Shown: positions 1 through 12,700 of the stretch, in pieces
How the letters are laid out: the number at the start of each line of letters is the position of its first letter
Numbering within the stretch: the stretch's first letter is position 1
NCBI GenBank assembly: GCA_948567375.1
Contig: OX419762.1
Location: forward strand, 19,584,727 to 19,648,726
DNA: 64,000 nucleotides
Direction: 5' to 3'
Source: Lunularia cruciata
Taxonomy: Eukaryota > Streptophyta > Marchantiopsida > Lunulariales > Lunulariaceae
The notes under the pieces: generated by a model
What the model was told of the DNA's origin: nothing
Database searches by the model: none
Seen by the model: only the letters and a program-made list of their open reading frames with translations
Translations under genes and position numbers: made by a program

Positions 1-852
1 TTCAATTGCACTAGCTCTCAAGCATGGGGTCTTTATAGATGGGCATCAATGGTAGGAGTGTACATCATGTCTAGGACTCTCCCTTTCACTTACCAGACGT
101 ATCATTAGAGTACCTCTGTCACACTGTGGGTCGAGCCGCAGTTTTCTAGTTACTTGTTAGTTGCTTTGCCGCCTCCCCCTTGGTTGCGCTTGGAGGTCTT
201 GGTTGGCTGCCTAGGCTGGTTTAGAGGGGTTTAGGGTCCAGTTTCCTTTTTGCACTCCTTGGTACGTTGAATTTCTCTTCTCTTTGTTAGGGGAATTTAT
301 TCTTTCAAATTTCACACAATTTAGTTCTAAAATTACTCGAGTATGTTATTGTCTTGATGCCAGAGATTACGGACTATATTAATTAAACTTACTCTAGTAT
401 ATCATTGGTTCGATCCGGAGATTACGGGATAATTAAATGAACTACTGATCCTGGGTCAGTGCCTGTCTGAAGAAAGAAATGACAATGATATACGAAGACA
501 AAAATGAACAAAAATATACATTAATAATGCTTTCATAATGTCCATATGAATGAATGAATGTCTATATATATGAATGAATGTGCATAACCACATATATTTT
601 GCAAGATTTACGGATTCCAGAATTAACGCGAAAAAATCAGTAAATTTACTTACGGATTTCAACGAGACTGCAAAAATCTGAAACCACTGATCTTTCCGCT
701 CATCGATAAAACAGGATTATCTGTACGCAAATGAAGACGACGGATCACACAACGCACGAACATGAATAATTCGAAACGACTATGAGAGTGTGCAGATTCG
801 ATATGAATCGATTACAATTGCAACTGCTGATAATTCCTGAGAACTCTTAAGC
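1..852. other. Non-coding, no gene recognised
   Basis: AT-rich DNA with only short chance reading frames. Around 320-435 two similar blocks of about 70 bp follow each other; both contain the words 'agattacgg' and 'aattaaa', so this may be a small decayed tandem duplication or a transposon remnant. A stretch near 215-240 contains two GGTTTAG-type words. Nothing here is convincingly a gene. Confidence 0.5.
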
Positions 853-867
853 TTATATTGGAGGGTG

Positions 868-913
868 CATGATGGGATGCAATCCATTGTACAATGGATT
901 GCATCCCATCATG
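868..913. repeat. Perfect 46-bp palindrome
   Basis: Two 23-base arms (868-890 and 891-913) are exact reverse complements with no spacer. The first bases outside (867 and 914) do not pair, so the boundary is sharp. It lies about 310 bp downstream of the apparent stop of the minus-strand GT2 gene and could be in its 3' untranslated region. No terminal direct duplication or transposon end was recognised. Confidence 0.95.
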
Positions 914-1222
914 TCCATATATTCAATATGTAGAGAAAAACTGTGATGGCATCTGAACAATTTTTGCCTACTTACTGACGACTCAGTCTGTAAATGACCG
1001 TTCACGATTTTCTGAAGAACTAACTTCGACAAATCTAGGCTGCCGAAGCGAACCTTTTCCAGTTGTCCTCTGGATACCAATTCTAAAAAACTGATATTCA
1101 GATTCACCCATCATCATGTGGTCTACTCAACTGCTACATTGTCATAACGCTCACGATGTGGAGTGTATCTTCCAATCCAGGTTGCCTCAAGACAAACCCC
1201 ACGTACCGGATACGAATAAATT

Positions 1223-3652
1223 CTAAGCAGATGAGAATGACCCTTCCTCGCAGAACTTTTTGTCTAAACCGGTGTCGACAATGTACAGAACAACTACCCA
1301 GAAAAACAGAGTACCATATGACACCAATTCGTAGAGAATCACCGACCAGTACCATTTTGGGTAGCAGTCCGCAGGAGTGAATGTTGGAACTCCGTCTTTG
1401 TTGTACTGGAGCAGAGACTTCCGATCAGAAGGTTTATAACCAGTTGGCCAAAGTAAAAACATGACAGGGAGCATCATGTGCGCACAAGTAGTAAGCAGAA
1501 AGTATCCGAGGCCGAAAACGTAGAAATTTTCTCTACAGTTGTTGAATCCATATTTTGTAACAAGGAAGTAGAATTTAGAAAGTGAGAATCACAGCAGTGT
1601 AGGTTATGTGACATTTTACATGCTTCAGTTGCCCTAGCTGCTTCATAAGTGCGGACTGGCTTCCCTTGGCAGCATTCCGATCAATGTTGCTCGTAGGCAC
1701 GAACTTGAAAGTGGAGTTGTAAGAGAAGAAAGTTTCCATGATCATCTTGAAGAAGAACGGTGTCATCCACCAGAATGTGGATTCATCTCTATTCCGACTT
1801 TGCGTAGACTGAGGAACTGCTAACCACATGCACATCCCCGTTACACGCCCGAGAATCAAATAGTAAGCGAGGCTTTCAATCAGTTGTCGACTCTCTTCTT
1901 CTGTACCCACGAGGAAATTCAATCGAAAGAGGAGGGCGAACAGCATGCTAGCCACGAGAACAACATTGGCGAAAGAGAGGAAGTAAAATCCGGAGTGCCA
2001 GAAGTAAAGAACTTTGAGGAGAAAATTGAGTTTGCTCTTTCTTCCGAGCATTTCTTTCCATGTGGCTCTAAACTGCTGCATGGCTCCTTGACCCCACCGT
2101 GTACGCTGCTTGATATATCCTTCAAAAGTCCATGGAGTGAGTCCAATTTGCAGCTTTCCGTTAATATAAACGGATCGGTATCCCACATTGAAAAGGGCGT
2201 AGGCAGTGGTGGTGTCTTCGGTTATCGATTGAGGCTGGAATCCTCCAATTTCATTCAAGTGTTGTCGTCTGAATAGTGCACCTGTGCGTACACAGGTAGC
2301 ACAGCCCAAAGTATCCCTGTGTACCAGAACCTTGTCGTATCCCAGCACAGACGAGTCGTTCAACCGGTCACCAAGGGGGAGGTTATAAAACGACTGTGGA
2401 ATCTGCACGAACGCGATCCCCGGCGAGTTGACGATATGAGGAAGTAATTTTCGCAGGAAGCTTGGGTGCAGAATCATATCAGCATCCATCATCACGACGT
2501 ACTCTGAATTGGAGTATTTTAGACCGTGGTTCAAGTTTCCACACTTGAAGTGGTGAGGCACCCCTGGAATCTGGACGAGAAGAGGAAAGTTAAGAAAATT
2601 GGAAAACCTGTTCTAATAGCATCATTGTCAGACGAGACTCTACGTAACTGTGAGTGCGCACAACTTGTGTCCACAAGTACTAGATGTGATATCACAAACA
2701 AGAGGGATTTAAGAAAGACTGTGTAGGAACTCCATCTACCGTAATCTTTTCGAATAAGAAGGCTGTGCCTGAGAGGATATTGCGGTAGGATATATCTCTA
2801 AACTATTAAAAGCACAATGACAATCTTGTCAGTTGTTGCATCGGGAAAAATTCCACTTAGGCAATCTTCTTCGCCGTGGGAACTCTCGATCACCAATAAC
2901 AAGTTCTATTAGTAATCAAACAATGGGGCATAATTTAGGTGCCTCTAGATATACAGGAAATAGCAGAGTATCTGAAGTTCGAGAATATTCAAATTCATCA
3001 TTGATCTACTGATTAAAGGATTGAGGAAGTCGAACCTTTTCACGACGCAGATACACAACTTGTCCCCCGGTCTCACCTTGCATGGATTCACTGAAAGCTC
3101 TGAGGTCGTCATCCCCACCATCATCGAGCACGAGCACCTTGAAGCGGTCCTTGGGATAATCCATCGCCAAAGCAGCAAGAATGCTTTCTTGCGATACTTC
3201 TGTTGGCTCCTTGCAGCATGGGAGGAAAATGTCAACTGTTGGGTAGTAATGTCCATCCAGCTGAATGTCCGGTCGCTTGCTGGGTGGTAAAATTTGGTCG
3301 ATGGCAGCAATCAAGCTGCCGAGAAAGTATATGTATTCGAGACATAGGACCACAAGAAGCCATGGCGCTTGCAAGACCTCGTGGATATACTTCAAGTAGA
3401 GCCTTGTCTTGAAAGCCAAGTAGTAGATATTTGCACAGATTTGAGCAGTGGTGAGAATAAAAGTGATCAAGTAAAGGAAAAACTTCTTAGTGTAGCTGAA
3501 CCCGCATTATAAGCCCCGCGGTTAGTTTGGATTTCGGAGAAGGTAGGCTTCTCTCCCTCTCTTCCAGAATTCTGAGCTGATAACAAGAATTCTGTTTCAT
3601 CTGCACCGGTGCCTCCTCCACGCGCAGGAGTAACCATCTGATATCCAGCCAT
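1223..3652 (-). CDS. Membrane GT2 glycosyltransferase, cellulose-synthase (UDP-forming) type
   Basis: Processive family-2 glycosyltransferase, predicted to polymerise a beta-glycan from a nucleotide sugar at a membrane. Exons recognised on the minus strand are about 3652-3500 (start MAGYQMVTP), 3500-3037, 2564-1620 and 1532-1223, with introns of roughly 470 and 87 bases. Seen: hydrophobic segments near the N terminus (FFLYLITFILTTAQICANIY and a second one), LVLDDGGDDD (first Asp), VVMMDADM (DxD-type), SITEDTTTA (TED) and KQRTRWGQG (QxxRW). Several membrane segments follow, ending in VSYGTLFFWVVVLYIV. All hallmark residues are present. The protein of roughly 620 residues lacks the N-terminal RING and plant-specific inserts of land-plant CesA, so it resembles bacterial or fungal type synthases. 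The frame changes near 3500, where a small intron, frameshift or error is possible. The C-terminal end at 1223 is tentative. The polymer made cannot be told. Confidence 0.8.
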
Positions 3653-4650
3653 GATTCTCCTCCAAGACAGCGACGTCGTAGAATCAAGGAAACGGAGTAG
3701 CCACGTTCTTCAGAATACAAGGAAAATGGAACAAATCACCACTTTATCTCTTGCCAGTGGAACAGCTTTTCATGCTTGCACGATTGTTCAGGCAAGTTCC
3801 GATGGTCAAATCTACAGGAGCTAGTTTCAGTGTCGACTGCTGCGGACGAAATGGTCGAATCTTGATGCATTCAAGCACGAATGAGTGCATAAGAAACTAG
3901 ACCTCCGAGAGAACAAAGCCAGATTCTTCTGGACTCGAAGCATGAACAGATTCCAACCTCGTGTTGCTATGCCTGTCGATGACTGACTGAAGTGACTCGA
4001 CTTGGTTCGCTCTAGCTTGATGCCTCAAGATCCAGAGGGGTGATTAACCCCAATATACATCGGTGAAAGTTGGAGTTATATCCATGCTTCACCTTCGAGA
4101 CCAAGGATTTCGGTGGGCCCATTTTGCATCACTTGACCAACATTTCCTGGGATCGATAACTCCTAAGTAGATCCTGTCATTCCTTCCGATTCGCCTGGTT
4201 CCTGGGCACGAGATTTAAGTTAAGACCTCAAACTCCCCGATAATTCATCAAGTGAGAGATAATCATTGCCAATTTTAGTTTAACAAGTTGTGGTCTTCAT
4301 TGCTGGTCCTCTTCACCCTGGCTCTTACTATAGGCGACCACTCTACATTTAGGACCTCACGTTATTCGAATCCTGGAAAATTCACAAGCTTGTCTCATTC
4401 CATTTCCTGCGGCATCATAAAAATTTTTCACACTTACGATTCTAAATCGTGCTATCACATCACGATCAGTAAGACAATAACAAATCTTTTTGACTAAATA
4501 ATCACTTACTATAATTTCGTAGATCACACGAATGGCTGAACATTCCCCATCTCATCAAACAAATAGATGTTAAAACGCAAGAAAGGTATCCTCAAACCTT
4601 AACAGGGGAGTGACCACAGCGTCATTCCAATCCCATCGACATGAGATCCG
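3653..4650. other. Upstream flank of the GT2 gene
   Basis: About 1 kb between the first GT2 start codon and the left LTR of the copia element. It should hold the 5' untranslated region and promoter of the minus-strand GT2 gene. No TATA box or other site could be placed with confidence, and no reading frame looks like a gene. Confidence 0.4.
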
Positions 4651-5155
4651 TGTTGAAAGTACATTTCGGATTGTCGTATATTTTGCATTGATAGAGTTTG
4701 TACCTATAGTATATAGTATAGATGTTAGAGTTTGTAAATAGCATCTGGTGGGCTGTATTAGTTATGGTTAGAGTACATAGATCTTTATCTTTCGGTGCCG
4801 TGTAGTTTATTTCATCGACATGCATGCAGTTCATTTCATCCATATGCATGCCATGCCGCATAGTCAAGAATCTTTATCAAAATTCTTTATTCAAAATTTA
4901 TCAATATCTTTATGTACTACATAGTCAAGAATCTTCAACAATGTGAGCAATAGTTTGAAGAAGCAAGGCCAAGCAACTTGATCCAATTTTTCATTAGCTT
5001 AGAACCTCCATACTAGTCTACACACATTCCATTCCTCACTTCATACAGCTAGATTTGCATTAAGAGGAAATCCTCATAAGTGCTTCGTTTACTATTTTCT
5101 TGTATGTTGTTAGTGACATGTAAATTTGTATCAATATTTATGGCAATTTTCAACA
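4651..5155 (+). repeat. Copia element, 5' LTR
   Basis: Begins TGTTGAAAGTA and ends TTTTCAACA, so it has a TG...CA-like pair with short inverted ends. It matches 9391-9780 in patches: the start, the 'gtacata/gcaggtcttta' block, the 'gaagcttg' block and the terminal 'tgtatgttgt...caaca' block. This copy is about 115 bp longer than the 3' LTR. The base flanks ATCCG (4646-4650) and ATCAG (9781-9785) look like a target-site duplication with one difference. Confidence 0.75.
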
Positions 5156-5273
5156 GGTTATGGACCCATGTTTCCGAGCTCATTTAGATAGAAGGTTATT
5201 CTTGGTGTAGAATTTCAAAGAGACAGGAGAGACTAGAAGAGATCTTTCAGATTTGAGAGTATATTGAGACACA

Positions 5274-8200
5274 ATGGGAACAAGAACCAATGTGAGAGAT
5301 AAAGCACATATTAGTCTCTTCAATGGGGAGTTTATTTGGAATTTGGAAATTCTAGATGATGATTGTCTTCAAGCTAAAGAGAATTACAGGGATCGCTAAT
5401 GGGAGAAAGACTATAGAACAAACCATAGCAAACGGAGGAGAGATAGATTGGTAGAGCCAAAACAGTGCTACAAAAATGACCATTTGTGCATCCATAGAAG
5501 AGAAGTATTTACAAAGACTTATCAACTATAGAACCACAAACAAAATATGGATTAGATTCATTATGTTAGATGAGTAATGTGCTTCATAGAACAAATGCAT
5601 TCTCCAATAGAGATTCTTTCAATTATAGATGAAACCAAGAGAAGAGATAGTGGGTTTTATTAGCCAAGTGGAAAATCTTGTTAGTCAATTGAGTAAACTT
5701 GGTGTTAGAATAGACTATTCCTCAATCATCACCAAGATTATTTGTAGTTTGCCACAAGCTTATCACCATATAATAGTTGCATAAGATAATGTATCTAAGG
5801 AGCAGCATCCATAGAGAGACTCAATGCAATACTGCTCAAGGAAAAAACCTAGAATATATGTGGAGAGGAGAAAGGAGAGAGTTTAGGGGAGAGAGATTTT
5901 CTTGTTGCAAATAGAAAATAATGATGGGACTCAAAAGAAGACAAACATTTCTGAACTGAAGAAGAGAACAAGTTGCAATAAATGCATAAAGAAGGGGCAT
6001 TGGGCAAGAGAATGCAAAGGTGAGCAAAACCTTCCAAGAAGCAAGCTGCATAATGCGGCTTATCCTAGAAGTCAAGCCAATGCTTTAATAGCACAACGTA
6101 TTGGATTTATTGCTAGTTCTAACAATGCCACAAGTATGAATCATCTAGACAATGATGTTTTGTATGCTGATGGAGGAGCTTCATAGTACATGACTGATAG
6201 ACAAGAGTGGTTCCAAGATTTCAAGACAATTGAAGGAGGAACCAGACCCATATATGTTGCTGAGAATCAAAAGGTTTGGGTTTTTGGAGTGTTTGGAGGG
6301 TTAGCGTTACTAGAGTGTGCTGTGAGAGACATCTTGGTTTCTTACAAGCTTGGTGCAAGAAGACACAAAGGAGTCATCAAAGGAGTACTCTACATTCTAA
6401 AGTTGAAGTGCAAATTGTTCAGTATTGGTCAAGCAGCAGACAATAGCACTCAACCACCCACACCATAGAAAGTGGACAAAGATGAAGCAGTGGTGATGAA
6501 GGGTATCCACAACTCAAAGCTCTATAGAATTTAGATCAGAATTACCAAGATAGATAACATTTCCCAAAAAAACTCTATTATTGCAAGCCATGGGGAGAGT
6601 GAGAAGCTAGAAAAGCAAAAACAATGTCATAAGTTAGATATTGCACTTTGGCACCATAGACTTAGCCATCTCAATCTTGCCTACATGAAGAGGATGAAGA
6701 TAGAAGGATTAATATAAGATGTCTATTTGAAACCAAAAGATCTTGGTCGTCAAAAGCCTTTTTACTCTGATGGATGTGCTCTAGGAAACCAACATAGATT
6801 ACCTTTTGCAAAATCCAACAATTATAGAGGTAAGTACAAGGTTGGAGAGTTCTTTCACAATGATATTTGTGGTCCTATGAGTGTGAGCTCAATAGGAGGA
6901 TAAAGAGATATTATCTCCTTTTTAAGTATGATACTAGTTGTTTCAGATTTGTATTTTTCTTGAAAGACAAGTAAGAAACTCTCTCTTCCTTCAAACAAAT
7001 TCACTCATATGTAGCTCAACGTGGAGTGAATATCAAGAAATTGCAATTTGATAGAGGAGTTGAATACACAGGAAGAAATTTGCTATTTTTGTATAGAGTG
7101 TTGGATTAGTCCATGAACTTATAATACCTTACACCCTTGAGCAAAATGGTTTCTCCAAGAGATCATAAAACAATGTTGGAAACAACAAGAAGCATGTTGC
7201 TTTCTAGCAAGATGCCTAGAGAGTTGTGGGCAAAAGAAATAGGAGCTGCTACACATGTTATGAATAGAGTTTTCAGTGGAGTTAGAGAAAACTCCTTATG
7301 AGCCTTGCCATGGAACAAAGCCAACAATTGCACATTTGAGAACTTCTGGTTGCTCAATCTATGTGCACACACCAAAGGGTTAGAGAAAGCAGTTTGATCC
7401 AAAGGGACAAGAGATGTCTTTTGAGGATAGAGTTTAGAATTCAAAGCCTTCAGATTATGAAATCAGAAGAAGAAGAAGATATGTGAAAGTAGGGATGTCA
7501 TGCTCACAGAGGAGCAACCTGATCATCAATGGTTATAAATGCTAAAAGTAGGCACAAAATTATCTTCAAGAGAGAGATGAAGAGCAAGCCAATGCTAAAA
7601 TGAGCATTGATGAGACAAAAGTTGACGGAGAGTCTCTACAAGCTTCTAATGAGTCAATAGAGCCGGCTATAGAAGAATCAGCAAGTGAGACTAGCATCTG
7701 TCCACTTCAAGAAGAAAGTGAGGGAGATTAGGAATTTGATTGGCAAATGATCTCAACTTCAAGCGCTCAAAATTGTTTGAGAAAATTGTAAAATTGGGAG
7801 AATGAGAAGTTCACCACAAAAACTAGTGAATGGGATTATGGTTTGACATCTTATGCTTGCATTATTGTGGCTAAGATTGAAGGAGGAGATGCAGATTCAG
7901 ATCCTATTCATTTCCAAGATGCAATGCAATCTCTTGCATGTATGATGCCATGGACGAGGAATTCAAGTCATTGAAGCAAACCAAGACTTTGAAGCTATAT
8001 TGCCTAAAGGGAGAAAAGTAGTCAAATATTAGTTGGTTTAGAAAACCAAGGTTGATACTAAGTGCAACATCTCATGGCACAAGGCTAGACTTGTGGCCAA
8101 GGGATATTCATAGCTTGTAGGAATAGACTATGAGGAGTTATGTGCTCTAGTAGCTAAGTTTGATTTTGTAATATCTTTTCCTTCACTAGCCACAATTGGA

Positions 8201-9375
8201 AAACATGGAGATAGCACAATTTGACATCAAGACAATTTTTCTTAATAGAGATTGCATGAGGAAATTGACATGGAATAACCACAAGGATACATAGAAGCTA
8301 GAAAGGAGGAGAGCATTTGCAGATTGTTGAAGAGTCTTTATGGCTTGAAGCAAGCCTCAAGGAACTAGAATTGGAAGTTTGTTGACTTCTTAGTGAGGTA
8401 TGGGTACAACCATACCTTTTTGATCCTTGTATGTATTATGAATTTGGTGTAATTCTCACTATCTTTGTAGATGATGGACTGATTTGTGGGAAAGATAAAT
8501 CCCACATTGCTACCATGTTAGATCACCTTGGTAGAGAGTTTGAAGTTATACATGGAGAAGCAGAATGCTATATAGGACTTCAGATTTTTTAGTGATAGAG
8601 AAGAACTCAAAATCAAATTAACTCAAGAAAGGTATATAGAGTCAGTTATAAATTGGCTCAATCTTGGGGATGCATATCCAATTGCTATTCAGGAGATCCA
8701 AATAATAGATTACAAGTGGAAGAAAGTAAACAGATTAGAGTAGGATGTTTAATGTATGTTACGATAGGCACAAGACCTGACATAACTTATGCTATTAGCA
8801 GAGTAGCAAAGTTTAGTTCTAATCCTTCATCTCAACATTGGGAAGTAATGAAGAGAATTTTCAAGTACCTCAAAGATACTTTGGATTATGAATTAGAATT
8901 TAGTGGAAGTTTTGGTTCTGCTAATACACTAGCTGAATATTGTGATGTTGATTTTGTGGGTGACTTAGACAATAGAAGGTAATATAGTGGTTTCATATTC
9001 ATGATGAATGGTTGACCACTAGCTTGGAAAAACCAATGACAATAATGCACTATCACTTCTGCCAGAGAGGCAAAGTACATGGCAACATGTTCAACTACCA
9101 AAGAAGCAATATGGTTCCGGATGTCACTCAAGGAGCTAAAATTATGACAAGATGGTCAACCTCTAATGTACAATGACAATCAAAGTGCTATCAAGATTGT
9201 GTATAACCCATAGTTCCACAAGAGAACCAAACACATAGAGATCCAATATCACTATGTGAGAGGATAGCAAGAGAAACAAGAAATCTGTTTCAACTACCTT
9301 AACACCAACAATCAGATTGCAAACCAAGAGATAAGTTTCATAAGTTTAGAAATTTGATTGGAGTTCTACCATATC
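5274..9375 (+). pseudogene. Degraded Ty1/copia gag-pol polyprotein
   Basis: Polyprotein of a copia LTR retrotransposon in the order gag, protease, integrase, reverse transcriptase, RNase H. Seen: start MGTRTNVRDKAHISLFNG at 5274; a gag CCHC knuckle CNKCIKKGHWAREC at about 5975-6020; a protease-like GGAS followed by a TAG (6184-6186) where GASQHMT is usual; WHHRLSHLN at about 6650 and DICGPMS at about 6865 (integrase); RLVAKGYS at about 8090 and SLYGLKQAS at about 8335 (reverse transcriptase); TRPDITYAISRVAKF at about 8770 and NDNQSAIKI at about 9173 (RNase H). Dozens of stops and frameshifts make it inactive. The order with integrase before reverse transcriptase defines Ty1/copia. Confidence 0.85.
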
Positions 9376-9390
9376 TTCATTGAGTGTGAA

Positions 9391-9780
9391 TGTTGAAAGT
9401 ATATGTCAAATGGTATTACATGTGGCATTGATATAACATGCACATATGCTATAGGTGACATGTTTCTGGATAGCACCTAGCATCTAGCGGCAACATTAGT
9501 TAGGGTTAGAGTATGCAGGTCTTTACCTTTATGTAAAGGTCACTCATTCCATTGAGATGATGGCAAAGAAGCTTGAGCAGCGGGATATGTGAACATTAGT
9601 TTTGGGATGCAAGGCTAGGCAATACAACCTAGTTTTTATTAACTTAGAAGCTGGATACTAGTCTGTAGGTATTCCATACTAGCTTGTAGGAAATTAGCCT
9701 AAATTCCATACTTTATGTCTTCCTTGTATGTTGTAAATGTTGTGCAGATTTGCATGAAAAAATTATGATAGTTTCCAACA
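9391..9780 (+). repeat. Copia element, 3' LTR
   Basis: Begins TGTTGAAAGTATA and ends TTTCCAACA, matching the boundaries of 4651-5155. The two LTRs have diverged by many substitutions and indels, so the insertion is old. It is followed by ATCAG, the likely partner of ATCCG left of the 5' LTR. No clean polypurine tract is visible just before it. Confidence 0.75.
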
Positions 9781-12700
9781 ATCAGTTACTTGACATGTTT
9801 ATTATACCCATTTTTTGTTGCATGCCACTGGAATACACGTACATACAGGGGAACTCATGATGTTGGGATGTATTATGCAAAAACTTACAAGATCGACCTT
9901 GTGACATTAACCTTTAGAAACGCTGTGTAGCAAGGTCCCATGTAATAATAGTTGCTCTACTCTCCTCCAACTGCGTCGGTAACCAGGAGGCTAGAATGGT
10001 TCTTTGTTACCTCACTTAATGCTTAACTACGGTTGTATGCTTAAGTGGTTTCGGAAGAAATATATATCCTGCTCTTTTGAAAAAAAAATTCAGTTTAACC
10101 TCCTTGTAGATTTTTATATAAAGCCAATGGAGAGCTGAACGTTGCGTTTGAATTACATTTCACAATTCTGTTCTTCTGCAGTTTTTTGGAACAGAGCCAT
10201 TTCGTAAGATCTGGAACAGGTGACTGACGGCCTTTGAGGTGGTTGGTCGAACATGCAATATTACCCGAATCATTCCTAGACATATACAGATCATACACAT
10301 ATACAGAATTCCAACGTTAATTTCAAATTTGAAGTTTATATTACCAGGTCGATGTAACTAGAGAGTACTTGTATCTCATGTAAAAGTTTTGGCGTCAGAG
10401 AATCTTTAACTTTTAACCAAGCAGAATCATTTAAAAATGTATTAAATTCTTTTATCATGTTCGATAACATGTCTCGATGTTGTTCAATTCGCAACAGTCT
10501 CGATGTTGCTCAACTCTCTAAAATAACGCCGAAAACGAGAAACGAAGTTAACGTGTATAACTACTACTCTGTGCATTCCTATATTAGATTTGTGGTACAT
10601 AAAACCGGTTCAGAACCTCGTTCTCTCCTAAGGCAAAATGTTGCACAAATTGGAAAACCAGCTTCCTCTACGAATCGCTTGCAAGCGATTCGTAGAGGAA
10701 GTACATTTGGACATACATTGCAATACATTGCAGGATACATTGGACATACATTGCAGTTGCACTGCAGGATTATCTACAGCTAGATAAGCCTTTTTCTGTC
10801 CACTTGATTGATTAGCAAGTGAGCCCATGGATGAATTAGTATGGTTCTCTTTTCCACTCCCTCTGTTGAGCATAGAAAGTTTGCTATTAGATTCTAGAGA
10901 TTTTGACCTAGGGATCGTGCTACAATATACGGGGAGTCCATTTGAGCTACATGTATTGGGGATACTATCTCAATCATAATATACTACAAATTCTACTTTA
11001 TTAAGTGTAGGATCTTGGGGAAAGGCTATGGAGTCTAATAGAGTTGCTTATACCTTACATCCTAGTGATGAGACTATTTCTTACTTATGCTTGTTACATT
11101 TGCAGATAAGATAAGAGAGTGAATGCTTAAAGGTCTTGAGAGTATTAGCTATTATGTCTTAATATATTTCTTCTTGTCTAAGCGTTGTACATAGCTCCAC
11201 CTCTATTCAAAAGGCTTGTCAAAGATATTTTATGAGCATCTTAGAGATTATTTCATAATGTTTTTGTAATCCTTCTAGTTATTTCATAGAATTTTTCTAA
11301 CCATTTTAGCTATAGTAAGTGAAAATTTGTTAGTGGAAAGGTCTAATTGTTGCTTGTTAGCTATACAATCATCTTTCAACATTATTCTCATTTCTAAAAA
11401 TAACTTCATATATATCAAACTTATAATTGCTACATTAGAAGATTGTAGTTCAATATCTTCTAGTATTAGAGTATTTTAAGATTTCCATCCTAATCGGGTT
11501 GTATAGTAAATGGATATTGAGAGTGCTTTTAAAATTACCTCTTGTACATCTATTTATAGAGTGTGTAGTAAAGGTGGTGAGCCTTTGGTAATCTTAGCTG
11601 CTTTTGTATCTTTTATGGCTCCCCTTCTTTTTAATACAACCATTGTTATTTATCAAAGGGAGGTGTTATTCTTTAGTCAACCTTGGGTACAAGAAAAGGA
11701 TATCTATTTACCAAAGCTCATTTTAGAGCTCATTTTAGAGCTCTTCTATTTGCTACATTGGCCATGTTAGGTTGTTTATTTCCTTCCTTGATACATGATA
11801 TACATGTTGAGGATCTTGTAGACTAGATTAGGCAGGCTCTATGACCAGTTGACTACTTAGCTTCATTTTGTTAGCTTGAAATTCAAGATATTGAAGTGTG
11901 GATAATGGTGTCCTTCAAGTATTACTCTTGGTTCCTAACTTCAAAGGGTATATTTATCTCTAGATGACTTATGTATTCTTGGAGTGCCAATAAGTTCTAA
12001 GGACTTTATCTTGTGCTACTTAAATACTACCTTAAAAAGGACATCCTACATACAAATGATCTTCCTCTACCAAGAGACCCATAACTAATGCCTACTCTCT
12101 AGAGTTGCTTGTTAACCAACCTATCTATGTTGTGCAATTCTCCCTTTACTTATACTTCTATTTTGCCTGAGAACCCTTTACTAGAGGATCATATGTATCT
12201 TTGGTGAGATATTAGGTCAAATTTCTTTGAGTGTGTGATAAGAGACTTTCCATATGGATATACATCTCTAGCAATTTCATGTAGATTAGTAGACCTACTA
12301 TTTATTAAGGAGTCTAAAATTGTAGTATTTTTGGGCAATTATGTATATTTAGTACATCTTCTTTCCTCTCAATTTGTGGTTACTAATAAAAATATTATTA
12401 TCTGAAACAAGAGATCATTTATCCCCAAGAACAAGATGATAATTCAACTTTCAATTGGACTAGATCTCTCTACTATTCCTTAATGGACAAACTTCTACAA
12501 GTATTTATACTCTCTTTTAATTCATCCATCCATTCCTTGTTCTATTAGGGCATTTCTTTGCTCTTACTCTTGCAAGGATGAAGTTTTTTAGCTTGGCAGT
12601 AGATTAAGATATTTTGAATTTTTACTTACTATTTTCTTTATAAAAATGAGTTTTTGCTTAGGTTTTTTCCACTTACTTGTATCTTTGTTATTAAATGAGT

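Noticed and set aside
395-425. A GGTTCGATCC box resembling the T arm of a tRNA
   Set aside because: No acceptor, D or anticodon stems can be built around it.
868-913. Interpretation as an intrinsic bacterial-type terminator or a MITE
   Set aside because: The genome is eukaryotic, no T-run or target duplication is present, and no second copy occurs in the window.
1884-2276. Long plus-strand frame of 130 codons
   Set aside because: It is antisense to a well-supported GT2 exon with catalytic motifs on the minus strand.
2945-3310. Second minus-strand frame overlapping the GT2 N-terminal exon
   Set aside because: It is in another frame and has none of the GT2 motifs; the exon with LVLDDGGDDD is the real one.
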